From Burkholderia sp. Bp9143 (GTDB taxonomy: Bacteria > Pseudomonadota > Gammaproteobacteria > Burkholderiales > Burkholderiaceae): a stretch of DNA of 64,000 nt. The notes beneath the pieces are model-generated. The model saw nothing but the letters and a program-made list of their open reading frames with translations. It had not been told where the DNA came from and searched no databases. Both the position numbers and the translations under genes were made by a program. The stretch's first letter is position 1, and every line of letters starts with the position of its first letter. Where the stretch lies: positions 60,148-124,147 of the forward strand of contig NZ_QTPO01000023.1 of the NCBI RefSeq assembly GCF_003853645.1. The letters are read 5' to 3'. Positions 46,246-54,967 of the stretch are shown here, piece by piece.

Positions 46246-47925
46246 TTACGCGTTCACTGCCTGGCGCGCCGCATACACGCGCTCCTTGAACGGGGCGATG
46301 CCGATGCGGTCATACGTGTCGATGAAGCGCTCGCCGTCGATGCGTGCTTCGACGAACGTGTCGATCAGCTTCGCGATCACGTCCGGCACTTCTTCCGCGG
46401 AGAACGACGGCCCGATCACGCGGCCGAGGCGCGCGCCGTTCCGGCCCGTGCCCTGCTCGCCGCCGAGCGACACCTGGTACCACTCGGCACCGTCCTTGTC
46501 GACGCCGAGGATGCCGATGTTGCCCACGTGATGATGACCGCACGAGTTCATGCAACCGGAAATGTTCAGCGACAGGTCGCCGAGGTCGTACACGTAGTCC
46601 AGATCGTCGAAACGCTGCTGGATCCCCAGCGCGATCGGGATCGACTTCGCGTTCGCGAGCGAGCAGAAGTCGCCGCCCGGGCACGCGATGATATCGGTCA
46701 GGAGGCCGATGTTCGGCGTCGCGAAACCGGCTGCCTTCGCCTTTTCCCACACCGCGAACAGGTCGCGCTTCTTCACGTTCGCGAGGATCAGGTTCTGCTC
46801 GTGCGACACGCGCAGTTCACCGTACGAGTACGCGTCGGCCCAGTCGGCCACCAGGTCCATCTGCGCGTCGGTCGCGTCGCCCGGGGCCACGCGGTGGTCC
46901 TTCAGCGACAGCGTGACGGCGGCATAGCCCGGCACCTTGTGCGGCGCGACGTTGCGCTCGACCCAGCGCGCGAACGCCTTGTTCTCGAGCAGGTGCTGTT
47001 CGAACGACGCGTCGGTGTCGGCGAGCTTCTCGTAGACGGGCGGCTGGAAGTACTGCGACACGCGGTCGAGCTCGGCCTGCGTGAGCGTCGACGGGCCGTC
47101 CTTCAGGTGCTGCCACTCTTCCTCGACCTGCTGCGCGAACTTCGCGGGCGACAGCGCCTTCACGAGGATCTTGATACGCGCCTTGTACAGGTTGTCGCGG
47201 CGACCGTAGCGGTTGTACACGCGCAGCACGGCTTCGCAGTAGGTGATCAGGTGCTGCCACGGCAGGTCTTCCTTGATCACCGCGCCGACGATCGGCGTAC
47301 GGCCGAGGCCGCCGCCCGCGAGGATGCTCGCGACCACTTCGCCCTGCGCGTTCTTCTTCAGGTACACGCCGAGGTCGTGGATCTGGACGGCCGCGCGGTC
47401 GTCTTTCGAGCCGGACACCGCGATCTTGAACTTGCGCGGCAGCCATGCGAATTCGGGATGGAACGTCGACCACTGGCGCAGGATCTCGGACCACGGACGC
47501 GGATCGATCTCTTCGTCCTGCGCGACGCCGGCGAACTGGTCGGCCGTGATGTTGCGGATGCAGTTGCCCGACGTCTGGATCGCGTGCATCTGCACCGATG
47601 CGAGCTTCGCGAGGATCTCGGGCGTGTCTTCCAGTTCGACCCAGTTGAACTGGATGTTCGAGCGGGTCGAGAAGTGGCCGTAGCCGCGGTCGTGCTCGCG
47701 GGCGATGCGCGCCAGCATGCGGAGCTGCTCGCTGCGCAGGTTGCCGTACGGAATCGCGATGCGGTGCATGTACGCGTGGCGCTGCATGTACAGGCCGTTC
47801 TGCAGGCGCAGCGGACGGAACTCGTCTTCGCTCAACTCGCCCGACAGGCGGCGGCGCACCTGATCGCGGTACTGCGCGACTCGCTCGTCGACGATCGTCT
47901 GGTCGTACTGGTCGTACTGATACAT
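46246..47925 (-). CDS. cysI: Assimilatory sulfite reductase, hemoprotein (nitrite/sulfite reductase family)
   Basis: A 559-residue siroheme protein that reduces sulfite to sulfide with six electrons. The siroheme/[4Fe-4S] cysteines follow the exact pattern C415-x5-C421 (CPGGDFC) and C458-x3-C462 (GCMNSCGHH). GHFSTRSNIQFNWVELED is in the N-terminal half. No cysJ flavoprotein is in the operon, so a ferredoxin or another reductase must supply electrons. It is the first gene of the operon and is divergent from cysB. Confidence 0.95.
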   Translation of the reverse strand: MYQYDQYDQTIVDERVAQYRDQVRRRLSGELSEDEFRPLRLQNGLYMQRHAYMHRIAIPYGNLRSEQLRMLARIAREHDRGYGHFSTRSNIQFNWVELEDTPEILAKLASVQMHAIQTSGNCIRNITADQFAGVAQDEEIDPRPWSEILRQWSTFHPEFAWLPRKFKIAVSGSKDDRAAVQIHDLGVYLKKNAQGEVVASILAGGGLGRTPIVGAVIKEDLPWQHLITYCEAVLRVYNRYGRRDNLYKARIKILVKALSPAKFAQQVEEEWQHLKDGPSTLTQAELDRVSQYFQPPVYEKLADTDASFEQHLLENKAFARWVERNVAPHKVPGYAAVTLSLKDHRVAPGDATDAQMDLVADWADAYSYGELRVSHEQNLILANVKKRDLFAVWEKAKAAGFATPNIGLLTDIIACPGGDFCSLANAKSIPIALGIQQRFDDLDYVYDLGDLSLNISGCMNSCGHHHVGNIGILGVDKDGAEWYQVSLGGEQGTGRNGARLGRVIGPSFSAEEVPDVIAKLIDTFVEARIDGERFIDTYDRIGIAPFKERVYAARQAVNA

Positions 47926-48141
47926 TCGGGGACCCCAGGGTTTTCGTGGTGACCGCGCGACGTCCTAGCCACGTCGCGCCCGAATCTCCGTTCCGCCGCC
48001 ACCGCCGGCCTTCCGCTGCCCGGCTGGATTGCTAATGACGAAAACAGATATCCATATTTGAAAAACTCCGGTGAATCGTAATAAACTCGCCTTATATTTC
48101 AAACGACTAAAAAATTCTGTTGATATGCGGAAGGGTTATAA
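47926..48141. promoter_or_regulatory. Divergent cysI / cysB control region
   Basis: 216 bp between divergent genes. The cysB-proximal 110 bp (about 48030-48141) are strikingly AT-rich for this genome, with ATATCCATATTTG, CGTAATAAACTCG and CTTATATTTCAAACG. This suits CysB binding and promoters for both directions. Exact sites cannot be fixed by eye. Confidence 0.6.
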
Positions 48142-49083
48142 ATGAACCTGCACCAATTTCGCTTCGTGCGCGAGGCCGTCCGGCAGAATTTCAACCTCAC
48201 CGAGGCCGCCAAGGCGCTCTATACGTCGCAACCGGGGGTATCGAAGGCGATCATCGAGCTCGAGGACGAGCTCGGCGTCGAGATCTTCACGCGGCACGGC
48301 AAGCGCGTGCGCTCACTCACCGAGCCGGGCAGGATCATCCTCGCATCGGTCGAGCGGATCCTGCAGGAAGTTGAAAGCCTGAAAAGGGTCGGAAAAGATT
48401 ATGCGGCGCAGGATCAGGGCAACCTGACGATCGCCGCCACCCACACGCAGGCCCGCTACTCGCTGCCGGCCGCCATCGCCGAGTTCAAGAAGCGCTTTCC
48501 GAAGGTGCACCTGTCGATCCTGCAGGGCAGCCCGACGCAGGTCGCCGAGATGGTGATCCACGACCAGGCCGATCTCGCGATCGCGACCGAGGCGATCTCC
48601 GACTACAAGGAACTCGTGTCGCTGCCCTGCTTCCAGTGGCATCACGCGGCCGTGGTGCCGGCCGACCACCCGCTGCTCGAACGCAAGCCGGTCACGCTGG
48701 ACGATCTCGCGCAGTACCCGCTGATCACGTACGACGACGCGTTCGCGGGCCGCAAGAAGATCAACCATGCGTTCGCGCTGCGCGGGCTGTCGCCGGACAT
48801 CGTGCTCGAGGCGATCGACGCCGACGTGATCAAGACCTATGTCGAGCTCGGCCTCGGCGTCGGGATCATGGCCGACATCGCATTCAACCCGGAGCGCGAC
48901 CGCAACCTGCGGCTGATTCCGGTCGGCCACCTGTTCGGCAGCAACGTGACGCGCGTCGCGCTCAAGCAGGGCGCCTACCTGCGCAGCTATGTGTATACGC
49001 TCGTCGAACTACTGTCGCCGACGCTGAACCGCAAGCTGATCGAGCAGGCGCTCAAGGGCGAATCCGAATCGTACGAGCTTTGA
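48142..49083 (+). CDS. cysB: LysR-family sulfur regulator CysB
   Basis: A 313-residue regulator of the CysB/Cbl branch. The HTH begins NLHQFRFVREAVRQNFNLTEAAKALYTSQPGVSKAIIELED, strongly CysB-like. The effector domain has ATHTQARYSLPAAI with the threonines that contact sulfate or acetylserine, and LGLGVGIMADIAF. It is divergent from the cysI operon, which it most likely activates during sulfur limitation. It could equally be the Cbl paralogue. A terminator follows at once. Confidence 0.93.
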   Translation: MNLHQFRFVREAVRQNFNLTEAAKALYTSQPGVSKAIIELEDELGVEIFTRHGKRVRSLTEPGRIILASVERILQEVESLKRVGKDYAAQDQGNLTIAATHTQARYSLPAAIAEFKKRFPKVHLSILQGSPTQVAEMVIHDQADLAIATEAISDYKELVSLPCFQWHHAAVVPADHPLLERKPVTLDDLAQYPLITYDDAFAGRKKINHAFALRGLSPDIVLEAIDADVIKTYVELGLGVGIMADIAFNPERDRNLRLIPVGHLFGSNVTRVALKQGAYLRSYVYTLVELLSPTLNRKLIEQALKGESESYEL

Positions 49084-49100
49084 CGGACAGGTATAAGTAC

Positions 49101-49126
49101 AGGGGCACAACTCGCGCCCCTTTTTA
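49101..49126 (+). terminator. Intrinsic terminator after cysB
   Basis: A short GC stem (AGGGGC / GCCCCT with a partly paired interior) is followed by TTTTT. It ends 22 bp before the next start codon. Confidence 0.75.
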
Positions 49127-49148
49127 TTGCCCGACGGAGAATTCCCGC

Positions 49149-50306
49149 ATGACGCTTCCCGCCCTGTTGCGCCGCGCCGCCGGCGCCGCCCTCGTGCTCG
49201 CCTGCGCGGCCGCGCATGCCGACCTGAAGGTCGGCGTCGACCTGTCGTCGACCGGCCCGGCCGCCGTGATCGGCATCACCAGCAAGAACGCGATCCTGAT
49301 GTGGCCGAAGACGATCGCCGGGCAGCCGGTGCAGGTGACGGTGCTCGACGACGCGTCCGATCCGGGCACCGCCGTGCGCAACATCCGCAAGCTGGTCGAC
49401 GAGGATCACGTCGACGTCGTGGTCGGGCCGAACATCACGCCGGCCGCGCTCGCGGCGCTCGACGCGGTGGCAGCCGCCCAGACGCCGATGATCACGCTGG
49501 TCGGCTCCGGCGCGATCGTCGAGCCGCAGGAAGGCGCGCGGACCTGGGCATTCAAGATGGCGCAGAGCGACAGCGCGATGGCCGACGTGATGACGCGCTA
49601 CATGGCCAACCACGGCGTGAAGACGGTCGGCTTCATCGGCTTCGCGGACAGCTATGGCGACAGCTGGCTGAATGAATTCACGCGCTTCGCGGAAGTCCGC
49701 AAGATTCGCGTGATCGCGACGGAGCGCTTCAACCGCACCGACGCGAGCGTCACCGGCCAGGCGCTGAAGCTGATCGCGGCGAAGCCCGACGCGATCCTGA
49801 TCGCGGGCTCGGGCACACCGGCCGTGCTGCCGCAGCGCACGCTGATCGAGCGCGGCTACAAGGGCGCGATCTACCAGACGCACGGGATCGCGACGCCGGA
49901 ATTCATCAAGCTCGGCGGCAAGGACGTCGACGGGACGCTGTTCCCGACCCAGCCGGTCGTCGTCGCGCGCACGCTGCCTGCCGACCATCCGGCCCGCAAG
50001 GCCGCGCTCGCGTTCGTCGATGCATATGAAGCGAGATACGGCGCCGGCACCGTCACGCAATTCGCGGGCGACGCGGGGGGCGTGTACGCGCGCCTCGTCG
50101 ACGCGGTCGGCCGCGCGCTCAAGGCCGCGCAGCCCGGCACGCCGGCCTTCCGCGCGGCGCTGCGGCGCGAACTCGAACGCGCGCACGAACTCGTCGTGCC
50201 GAACGGCGTCGTCAACACCAGCGACAAGGATCACGTGGGGCTCGATCAGCGCGCGAGCGTGATGGGGATCGTGAAGCACGGCCAGTTCGTCTACCTGAGC
50301 CAGTAA
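49149..50306 (+). CDS. Type I periplasmic binding protein (branched-chain amino acid ABC transporter family)
   Basis: A 385-residue solute-binding protein. The signal peptide is cleavable after AHA24, and LKVGVDLSSTGPAAVIGI starts the LivJ-type fold. VVVGPNITPAALAALDAVA and TVGFIGFADSYGDSWLNEF are typical. The ligand cannot be predicted: amino acids, aromatic acids and amides are all bound by this family. No permease or ATPase gene is adjacent. CGACGGAG precedes the ATG, right after the cysB terminator, so transcription may depend on read-through or a promoter overlapping it. Confidence 0.9.
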   Translation: MTLPALLRRAAGAALVLACAAAHADLKVGVDLSSTGPAAVIGITSKNAILMWPKTIAGQPVQVTVLDDASDPGTAVRNIRKLVDEDHVDVVVGPNITPAALAALDAVAAAQTPMITLVGSGAIVEPQEGARTWAFKMAQSDSAMADVMTRYMANHGVKTVGFIGFADSYGDSWLNEFTRFAEVRKIRVIATERFNRTDASVTGQALKLIAAKPDAILIAGSGTPAVLPQRTLIERGYKGAIYQTHGIATPEFIKLGGKDVDGTLFPTQPVVVARTLPADHPARKAALAFVDAYEARYGAGTVTQFAGDAGGVYARLVDAVGRALKAAQPGTPAFRAALRRELERAHELVVPNGVVNTSDKDHVGLDQRASVMGIVKHGQFVYLSQ

Positions 50307-50401
50307 CGTACGGGCGGTCGCCGGACAGCTTGCCCAGTGCCCCGTTTTCCGCCATAATTTGCCTTTCGCCGCGCACAATCGCATGCGCGGCCAGAATCAA
50401 A

Positions 50402-50486
50402 GCCCAGGTGGTGAAATTGGTAGACGCAGGGGACTCAAAATCCCCCGCCGCAAGGCGTGCCGGTTCGATTCCGGCCCTGGGCACCA
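50402..50486 (+). tRNA. tRNA-Leu (anticodon CAA)
   Basis: The 85-nt cloverleaf has acceptor arm GCCCAGG / CCTGGGC and a leucine-type long variable arm. The anticodon stem is GGGGA / TCCCC around loop CTCAAAA (anticodon CAA, reading UUG). The T arm contains GGTTCGATTCC and the 3' CCA is encoded. Confidence 0.97.
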
Positions 50487-50518
50487 GTATTTCGCAGCGT
50501 CATGCGCTGTACCTGTCG

Positions 50519-50557
50519 AAACCCGCGCAAGCTCACCGCTTCGCGGGTTTTTTGTTT
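50519..50557 (+). terminator. Intrinsic terminator after tRNA-Leu
   Basis: A 9-bp stem (AAACCCGCG / CGCGGGTTT) with a 14-nt loop is followed by TTTGTTTTT. Confidence 0.85.
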
Positions 50558-50637
50558 TTGCCGCGCCCAACGCACACCGCAACGCGCACCTCCCCCGGCG
50601 GTCCAAGCATCAGGACACGCAAGCACGGAGGCCGCCC

Positions 50638-50805
50638 ATGTCCACGCGCGTCATTTCAAGCCGGATCTGTCGCGGCGTGCTTGCCGCGCTGCTGTCGATC
50701 ACGCTGGGCGGATGCGACCTGCTGCGCGAGCCGCCCGTGCCCGAGTGGCCGGGGCCGCATGCGCCCTACCCGTTCCCGGACAACATTCCGCACCGCACCG
50801 AGTGA
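50638..50805 (+). CDS. Small lipoprotein of unknown function
   Basis: A 55-residue product (MSTRVISSRICRGVLAALLS) with a basic start, a hydrophobic segment and the lipobox TLGGC near residue 26. A short Pro-rich mature tail follows (REPPVPEWPGPHAPYPFPDN). GGAGG precedes the ATG by 9 bp. The tail is too short to assign. It resembles the many tiny lipoproteins of Burkholderia. Confidence 0.7.
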   Translation: MSTRVISSRICRGVLAALLSITLGGCDLLREPPVPEWPGPHAPYPFPDNIPHRTE

Positions 50806-50830
50806 TCCGGCGGCGTGCCGCCCGTCACGC

Positions 50831-51733
50831 TCAGGCCATCAATTCGCGGACGAAGTCGAGAAACACCCGCACCTTCGCGGCGACGAGGTTCGACGCGTGG
50901 TGATACGCATAAAGCGGGAAGGTCTCGTCCGTCCATTCCGGCAGCAGCAGGACCAGCCGCCCGTCGGCGAGGATGTCCCGCGCATAGAGTTCCAGCAGTT
51001 GCGCAATGCCGACACCGCCGAGGCAGGCGCCGAGCAGGCCGCCCGTGTCATTGACAGTCAGCCTGCCGGCGGCGTCGACCGACACGACCTCCTTGCCCCG
51101 GTGAAATTCCCATTCGTACGGCCGTCCGGTCACGGGATCGCGGATCAGCACGCAACTGTGACCGTCCGCGAGATCCCGAGGGTGCCGCGGTTCGCCATGA
51201 CGCGCGACATAGGCCGCCGACGCGCAGGTCAGCACGCGCGTCTCGAGCAGCAGCCGCGCACGGTACGACGACGGCTCCGGAATGCCGAAGCGCACTGCCA
51301 CGTCGAACCCGTCGGCGACGAGATCGCCCATCCGGTCGCGCACGCTGATCTCGACGGACAGTTCGAGGAAGCGGTCGAGGAATTCCGCCATCCGGGGCGC
51401 CAGCACGTAGTGGCCGAACGTGCCGTCCACATTCACCCGCAGCCGCCCCCTGACGCGCGCCGTCGAACGGCCGGCGTCGACCGCCGCCTCCTCGATACCG
51501 GCCAGCAGCGGCGCGACCGCCTCGTAAAAGCGCCGCCCTTCGTCGGTCAACGTGATCGCGCGCGCCGTCCGGTTGAAGATCCGGATGCCGACGCGCTCCT
51601 CCAGCCGAGCAACGGCACGACTCACGGCCGGCTGCGTCAGCCCCATCGCCTCGCCCGCGCGCGCGAAGGTGCCTGCCTCGATCACCGCCGAAAGCACGCC
51701 GATGCCGCTCAGGAGTCTGCTGTCAAATGCCAT
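50831..51733 (-). CDS. LysR-family transcriptional regulator (CrgA/AaeR-like) divergent from SDR
   Basis: A 300-residue LysR protein. The HTH lies in GVLSAVIEAGTFARAGEAMGLTQPAVSRAVARLEERVG. The effector domain has GRLRVNVDGTFGHYVLAPRM and DVAVRFGIPEPSSYRARLL, as in the large AaeR/DmlR-like clade. It is divergent from the SDR gene at 51851 and is its likely regulator. Confidence 0.93.
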   Translation of the reverse strand: MAFDSRLLSGIGVLSAVIEAGTFARAGEAMGLTQPAVSRAVARLEERVGIRIFNRTARAITLTDEGRRFYEAVAPLLAGIEEAAVDAGRSTARVRGRLRVNVDGTFGHYVLAPRMAEFLDRFLELSVEISVRDRMGDLVADGFDVAVRFGIPEPSSYRARLLLETRVLTCASAAYVARHGEPRHPRDLADGHSCVLIRDPVTGRPYEWEFHRGKEVVSVDAAGRLTVNDTGGLLGACLGGVGIAQLLELYARDILADGRLVLLLPEWTDETFPLYAYHHASNLVAAKVRVFLDFVRELMA

Positions 51734-51850
51734 GAGACATACTTTTAGTCATTCTTTATCTGATCATTATTCATTATTTTTATTTATCGAGGAAGCCTAC
51801 ATTAGTCCTGTCGCCGGCTCGACCGGCAGTCGCCAACCAAGGAGCAGGAC
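51734..51850. promoter_or_regulatory. AT-rich divergent promoter region, LysR / SDR
   Basis: The 117-bp gap includes a very AT-rich run (about 51740-51790, with repeated TCATT blocks such as TAGTCATTCTTTATCTGATC). It is the probable LysR binding region and holds promoters for both genes. AAGGAGCAGGAC precedes the SDR start. Confidence 0.55.
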
Positions 51851-52588
51851 ATGAGCACATCGGAAAAGGTCGCCCTCGTCACGGGTTCATCGCGCGGCAT
51901 CGGTGCGGAAATCGCCCGCCGTCTCGCCCGGGACGGCTTCCGGGTCGTCGTGAACTATGCCGGCGGCGCCGGTGCCGCGCGGGAAGTGGTCGACGCGATC
52001 GTCGCCGACGGCGGTGAAGCCATCGCCGTGCAGGCTGACGTCGCCGACCCGGCAGCGGTGGCCGCGCTGTTCGATGCGGCCGAGCAGGCGTTCGGCCGAA
52101 TCGACGTAGTCGTCAACAGCGCGGGCGTGATGAAGCTGGCCGCCGTGACCGACTTCGACGACGCGGCGTTCGACCAGACCGTCGCGATCAACCTGAAGGG
52201 CACGTTCAACGTGAGCCGCGAAGCGGCGAAGCGCGTGCGCGACGGCGGCCGCATCGTCAATCTGTCGTCGAGCGTGATCGGCATGCGGCTGCCGACCTAC
52301 GGCGTGTACATCGCGACCAAGGCGGCCGTCGAGGGCCTGACGCAGGTCCTCGCGCAGGAGATGCGCGGCCGCGGTATCGGCGTGAACGCCGTCGCGCCGG
52401 GACCGGTCGCGACCGAGCTGTTCCTGCAGGGCAAGAGCCCCGAACTCGTCGACCGGATGGCGAAGATGAACCCGCTGGAGCGGCTCGGCCAGCCCGACGA
52501 CATCGCCGGTGTCGTCGCCTTCCTCGCCGGGCCGGACGGCACGTGGGTCAACGGCCAGATCCTGCGCGCCAACGGCGGCATGTGCTGA
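51851..52588 (+). CDS. Short-chain dehydrogenase/reductase (SDR)
   Basis: A 245-residue classical SDR. The cofactor-binding TGSSRGIG lies at 11-18 and VNSAGV near 88-93. The catalytic residues are S140 and Y153-x3-K157 (YIATK), and the C-terminus is NGQILRANGG. It reduces or oxidises a carbonyl/alcohol with NAD(P)H. The substrate is unknown. It is paired with the divergent LysR gene. A fragment of a second SDR follows within 20 bp. Confidence 0.93.
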   Translation: MSTSEKVALVTGSSRGIGAEIARRLARDGFRVVVNYAGGAGAAREVVDAIVADGGEAIAVQADVADPAAVAALFDAAEQAFGRIDVVVNSAGVMKLAAVTDFDDAAFDQTVAINLKGTFNVSREAAKRVRDGGRIVNLSSSVIGMRLPTYGVYIATKAAVEGLTQVLAQEMRGRGIGVNAVAPGPVATELFLQGKSPELVDRMAKMNPLERLGQPDDIAGVVAFLAGPDGTWVNGQILRANGGMC

Positions 52589-52604
52589 CGGCCCGCGCAC
52601 CGCG

Positions 52605-52961
52605 CCGTCGATCGTCGTCCCGGGCGCGTTCACCCGAGGCACGAATCACTTCCTCCATGCGGGCAAGCCGGCCGATACCGCCGTGCAGGCGGCCTACGAC
52701 AGCGGGCCGTACACGGGCGTCGCCGATCAGGCGTTGCGGGGCCTCGCCGCACTTGAACCGGCGGACGCCGATGCCGGCGCGGTCGCGACGGCAATTGCCG
52801 AGCTCGTCGGCGCTCCGGCCGGCAAGCGGCTGTACCGCGTGTTCGTCGATCCGTCGCAGGACGCGGCCGAGGAAGTGTTCCGCGTCGGCGATCGCATCCG
52901 TCGCGAGATGTTCCCCAACATCGGAGTCACCGACCTGCTCGCGCCCGGCGTCGGCCGTTGA
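52605..52961 (+). pseudogene. Orphan C-terminal fragment of an SDR oxidoreductase
   Basis: The frame reads SIVVPGAFTRGTNHFLHAGK, then ALRGLAALEPADADAGAVA, AGKRLYRVFVDPSQDAAEEV and a tail ending DLLAPGVGR before the stop. This is the typical last ~120 residues of a larger SDR (the family with IVVPGAFTxGTNHF). The Rossmann cofactor motif and the YxxxK site are missing, and no start codon with a ribosome site is evident. The fragment begins about 16 bp after the stop of the intact SDR, suggesting a deletion removed the 5' part of a neighbouring gene. Confidence 0.7.
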
Positions 52962-52992
52962 GCCCCCTCTGCGCGCCGTGCGTGCCTGCACG

Positions 52993-53883
52993 TCAACCGA
53001 ACTCGCAAAACCGGAGAATCGCGTCCGCAACGGCCGCCGGCGCCTCGCGCTGCGGGAAGTGCCCGATGCCGTCCAGCACGGCGCGCTGGTAACGGCCGGT
53101 GAAGAACCGCTCGCGCGCCGCGGAGGTTTCCGGCGCGGTGCAGCCATCCGCGCCGCCGTGCAACACGAGCGTCGGCACCGACAGCACAGGCGCGGGCGTC
53201 AGTTGCGCGTCGTCTTCCGCGTACGCGGCACCGCCGTCGACGAATCCCCAGCGATAACGGTACGAGTGCAGCACGACGTCGATCCAGTCCGGCCCGTCGA
53301 AGGCCGTTGCGGCCGCGTCGAAGTCGCGTGCGTCGTACCAGCCGGCCGGCGACCACGTATCCCACATCACACGCGCGAACGCACGGCGATCGTCGCGCAG
53401 CGCCTGCTCGCCGCGCGGCGTCGCCATGTACCAGTGGTACCAGTAATTGCGCGCCTGCGGCAGCGACAGTGGCTGGGCCGGGTCGTTCGTGCCGTAGCCC
53501 ACCGACAGCATCACCAGATGCGAGGCCGCGCCGTCGCGCAACCCGCACGCGTTCGCAACCGCGCGTGCGCCCCAGTCGTGCCCGACCAGTACGGGCCGCT
53601 CAATGCCGAGTATGTCGATGAATTCGAGCAGGTCGCGGCCCAGCGCCGCGAGCCGGCCGCTGCGCGGCGTCGCGGGATCGCGAAAGCGGGTCGGCGCGAA
53701 GCCGCGCAGCGCGGGCGCGAGCACGCGGTAGCCGCGCGCGGCCAGCGTCTGAGCCACGGCTTCCCAGCCGCCCGGGCTGTCCGGCCAGCCGTGCAGCAGC
53801 ACGGCCACGCGTTCGCCGCGCGGGTTCCATTCGAGATAGGCGAGTTCGAGCGACGCGGTCGTCGCATATCGGTAAGCGGTCAT
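52993..53883 (-). CDS. Alpha/beta hydrolase (epoxide hydrolase / haloalkane dehalogenase-like)
   Basis: A 296-residue alpha/beta hydrolase. The oxyanion region HGWPD lies at 31-35. The nucleophile is an aspartate, D103 in VGHDWGARA, as in epoxide hydrolases and dehalogenases rather than serine esterases. A cap region has tandem Trp/Tyr residues (NYWYHWYMATPRGEQ). The base histidine is in GIGHFPQREAP. The ATG at 53883 is preferred to a GTG two codons upstream. It is divergent from a LysR gene. Confidence 0.9.
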   Translation of the reverse strand: MTAYRYATTASLELAYLEWNPRGERVAVLLHGWPDSPGGWEAVAQTLAARGYRVLAPALRGFAPTRFRDPATPRSGRLAALGRDLLEFIDILGIERPVLVGHDWGARAVANACGLRDGAASHLVMLSVGYGTNDPAQPLSLPQARNYWYHWYMATPRGEQALRDDRRAFARVMWDTWSPAGWYDARDFDAAATAFDGPDWIDVVLHSYRYRWGFVDGGAAYAEDDAQLTPAPVLSVPTLVLHGGADGCTAPETSAARERFFTGRYQRAVLDGIGHFPQREAPAAVADAILRFCEFG

Positions 53884-53952
53884 GTGCACTCCGGTTGGTC
53901 AGCCTGAACGCCCGATGGTAGGCCCGTCTCTCATCACGATTCGCGGAGTATC
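53884..53952. promoter_or_regulatory. Short divergent region, hydrolase / LysR, with dyad sequences
   Basis: Only 69 bp separate the starts. ATCACGATTCGCGGAGTATC and the following ATCATGAT dyad suggest an operator shared by both promoters. A GGAG site serves the LysR ATG at 53953. Confidence 0.45.
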
Positions 53953-54885
53953 ATGATTCACTCTTCGTATATCGTGTTGAATCGATCCATGGAACCGCTG
54001 ACCGATCCCGCGTCGACCGCGCTCGACATCGCGCTGCTGCGCACCTTCCTCGAGGTCGTCGACAGCCGCGGCTTCGCGCCGGCCGCGGAGCGCCTCGCGC
54101 TGACGCCGTCCGCGGTCAGCGGCCACATCAAGCGGCTCGAGCAGGCGACCGGCACGGTGCTGCTCGCGCGCACCACGCGTCGCGTCGCGCTCACGCCGGC
54201 CGGCGACACGCTGTACGCGTACGCGCGCAACATTGTCGACATGGAGCGCGAAGTGCGCGCCAGGCTGCGCGGCGCGCCGGCGCACGGTCGGTTGCGCGTC
54301 GGCGCGTCGGAGGACTTCGCGGGCACGTGGCTGCCGCAGGTGCTGCGCACGTTCCGCGACAGCCATCCGCACACGTCGATCGAGCTGAAGGTCGGGATCA
54401 CCGCGGCGCTGCTGCGCGAGCAGACGCTGGGCCGGCTCGACGTCGTGTTCGGCAAGCAGTGCCGGCAGGTCGACGCACTGGGCGAACTGCTGTGGGAAGA
54501 ACCGCTGGTCTGGGCGTTCGCCGCGGACACTGCAATCGACGCCGAAGGCGACGTGCCGCTCGCGCTGTTTCCGGAGCCGTGCGTGTACCGGGAAGCCGCG
54601 GTGTCCTCGCTCGCCGCAGCGCTGCGGCCCTTTCGCGTGCTGTTCGAAAGCGCCAGCATGGCCGGCTGCGTATCGGCCGCGCTCGCCGGCTTCGCGGTCA
54701 CGGCGCTCGCGCGCAGCCAGTTGCGCGATGGCCTGCGCGCATGCGGGCCGCACGATGGCCTGCCGGCGCTGCCGGCCGCGCGCTTTTACGCGTTCGCGTC
54801 GAAGCCCGACGGCGCTTGCGCCGCGCTGATCGACGCGGTGCGGGCCACCGGGCGTACGCGGCAGTTCTCGGCACACGCCGGCTGA
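53953..54885 (+). CDS. LysR-family transcriptional regulator divergent from the hydrolase
   Basis: A 310-residue LysR protein with HTH LDIALLRTFLEVVDSRGFAPAAERLALTPSAVSGHIKRLEQ. The effector domain has HGRLRVGASEDFAGTWLPQVLRTF. The ATG at 53953 has GGAG in position. An internal ATG at 53989 (MEPLTDPAST) is nearer the usual family start but has a poor site, so either could be used. It most likely regulates the hydrolase gene. Confidence 0.9.
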   Translation: MIHSSYIVLNRSMEPLTDPASTALDIALLRTFLEVVDSRGFAPAAERLALTPSAVSGHIKRLEQATGTVLLARTTRRVALTPAGDTLYAYARNIVDMEREVRARLRGAPAHGRLRVGASEDFAGTWLPQVLRTFRDSHPHTSIELKVGITAALLREQTLGRLDVVFGKQCRQVDALGELLWEEPLVWAFAADTAIDAEGDVPLALFPEPCVYREAAVSSLAAALRPFRVLFESASMAGCVSAALAGFAVTALARSQLRDGLRACGPHDGLPALPAARFYAFASKPDGACAALIDAVRATGRTRQFSAHAG

Positions 54886-54967
54886 ACACGCGCGCTGATC
54901 GCAATACCTATCGCGTGCGGCAGGCACCCGCCGATCGCGGTCTGCGCGTTCGTGCGCGGCACCCTTT

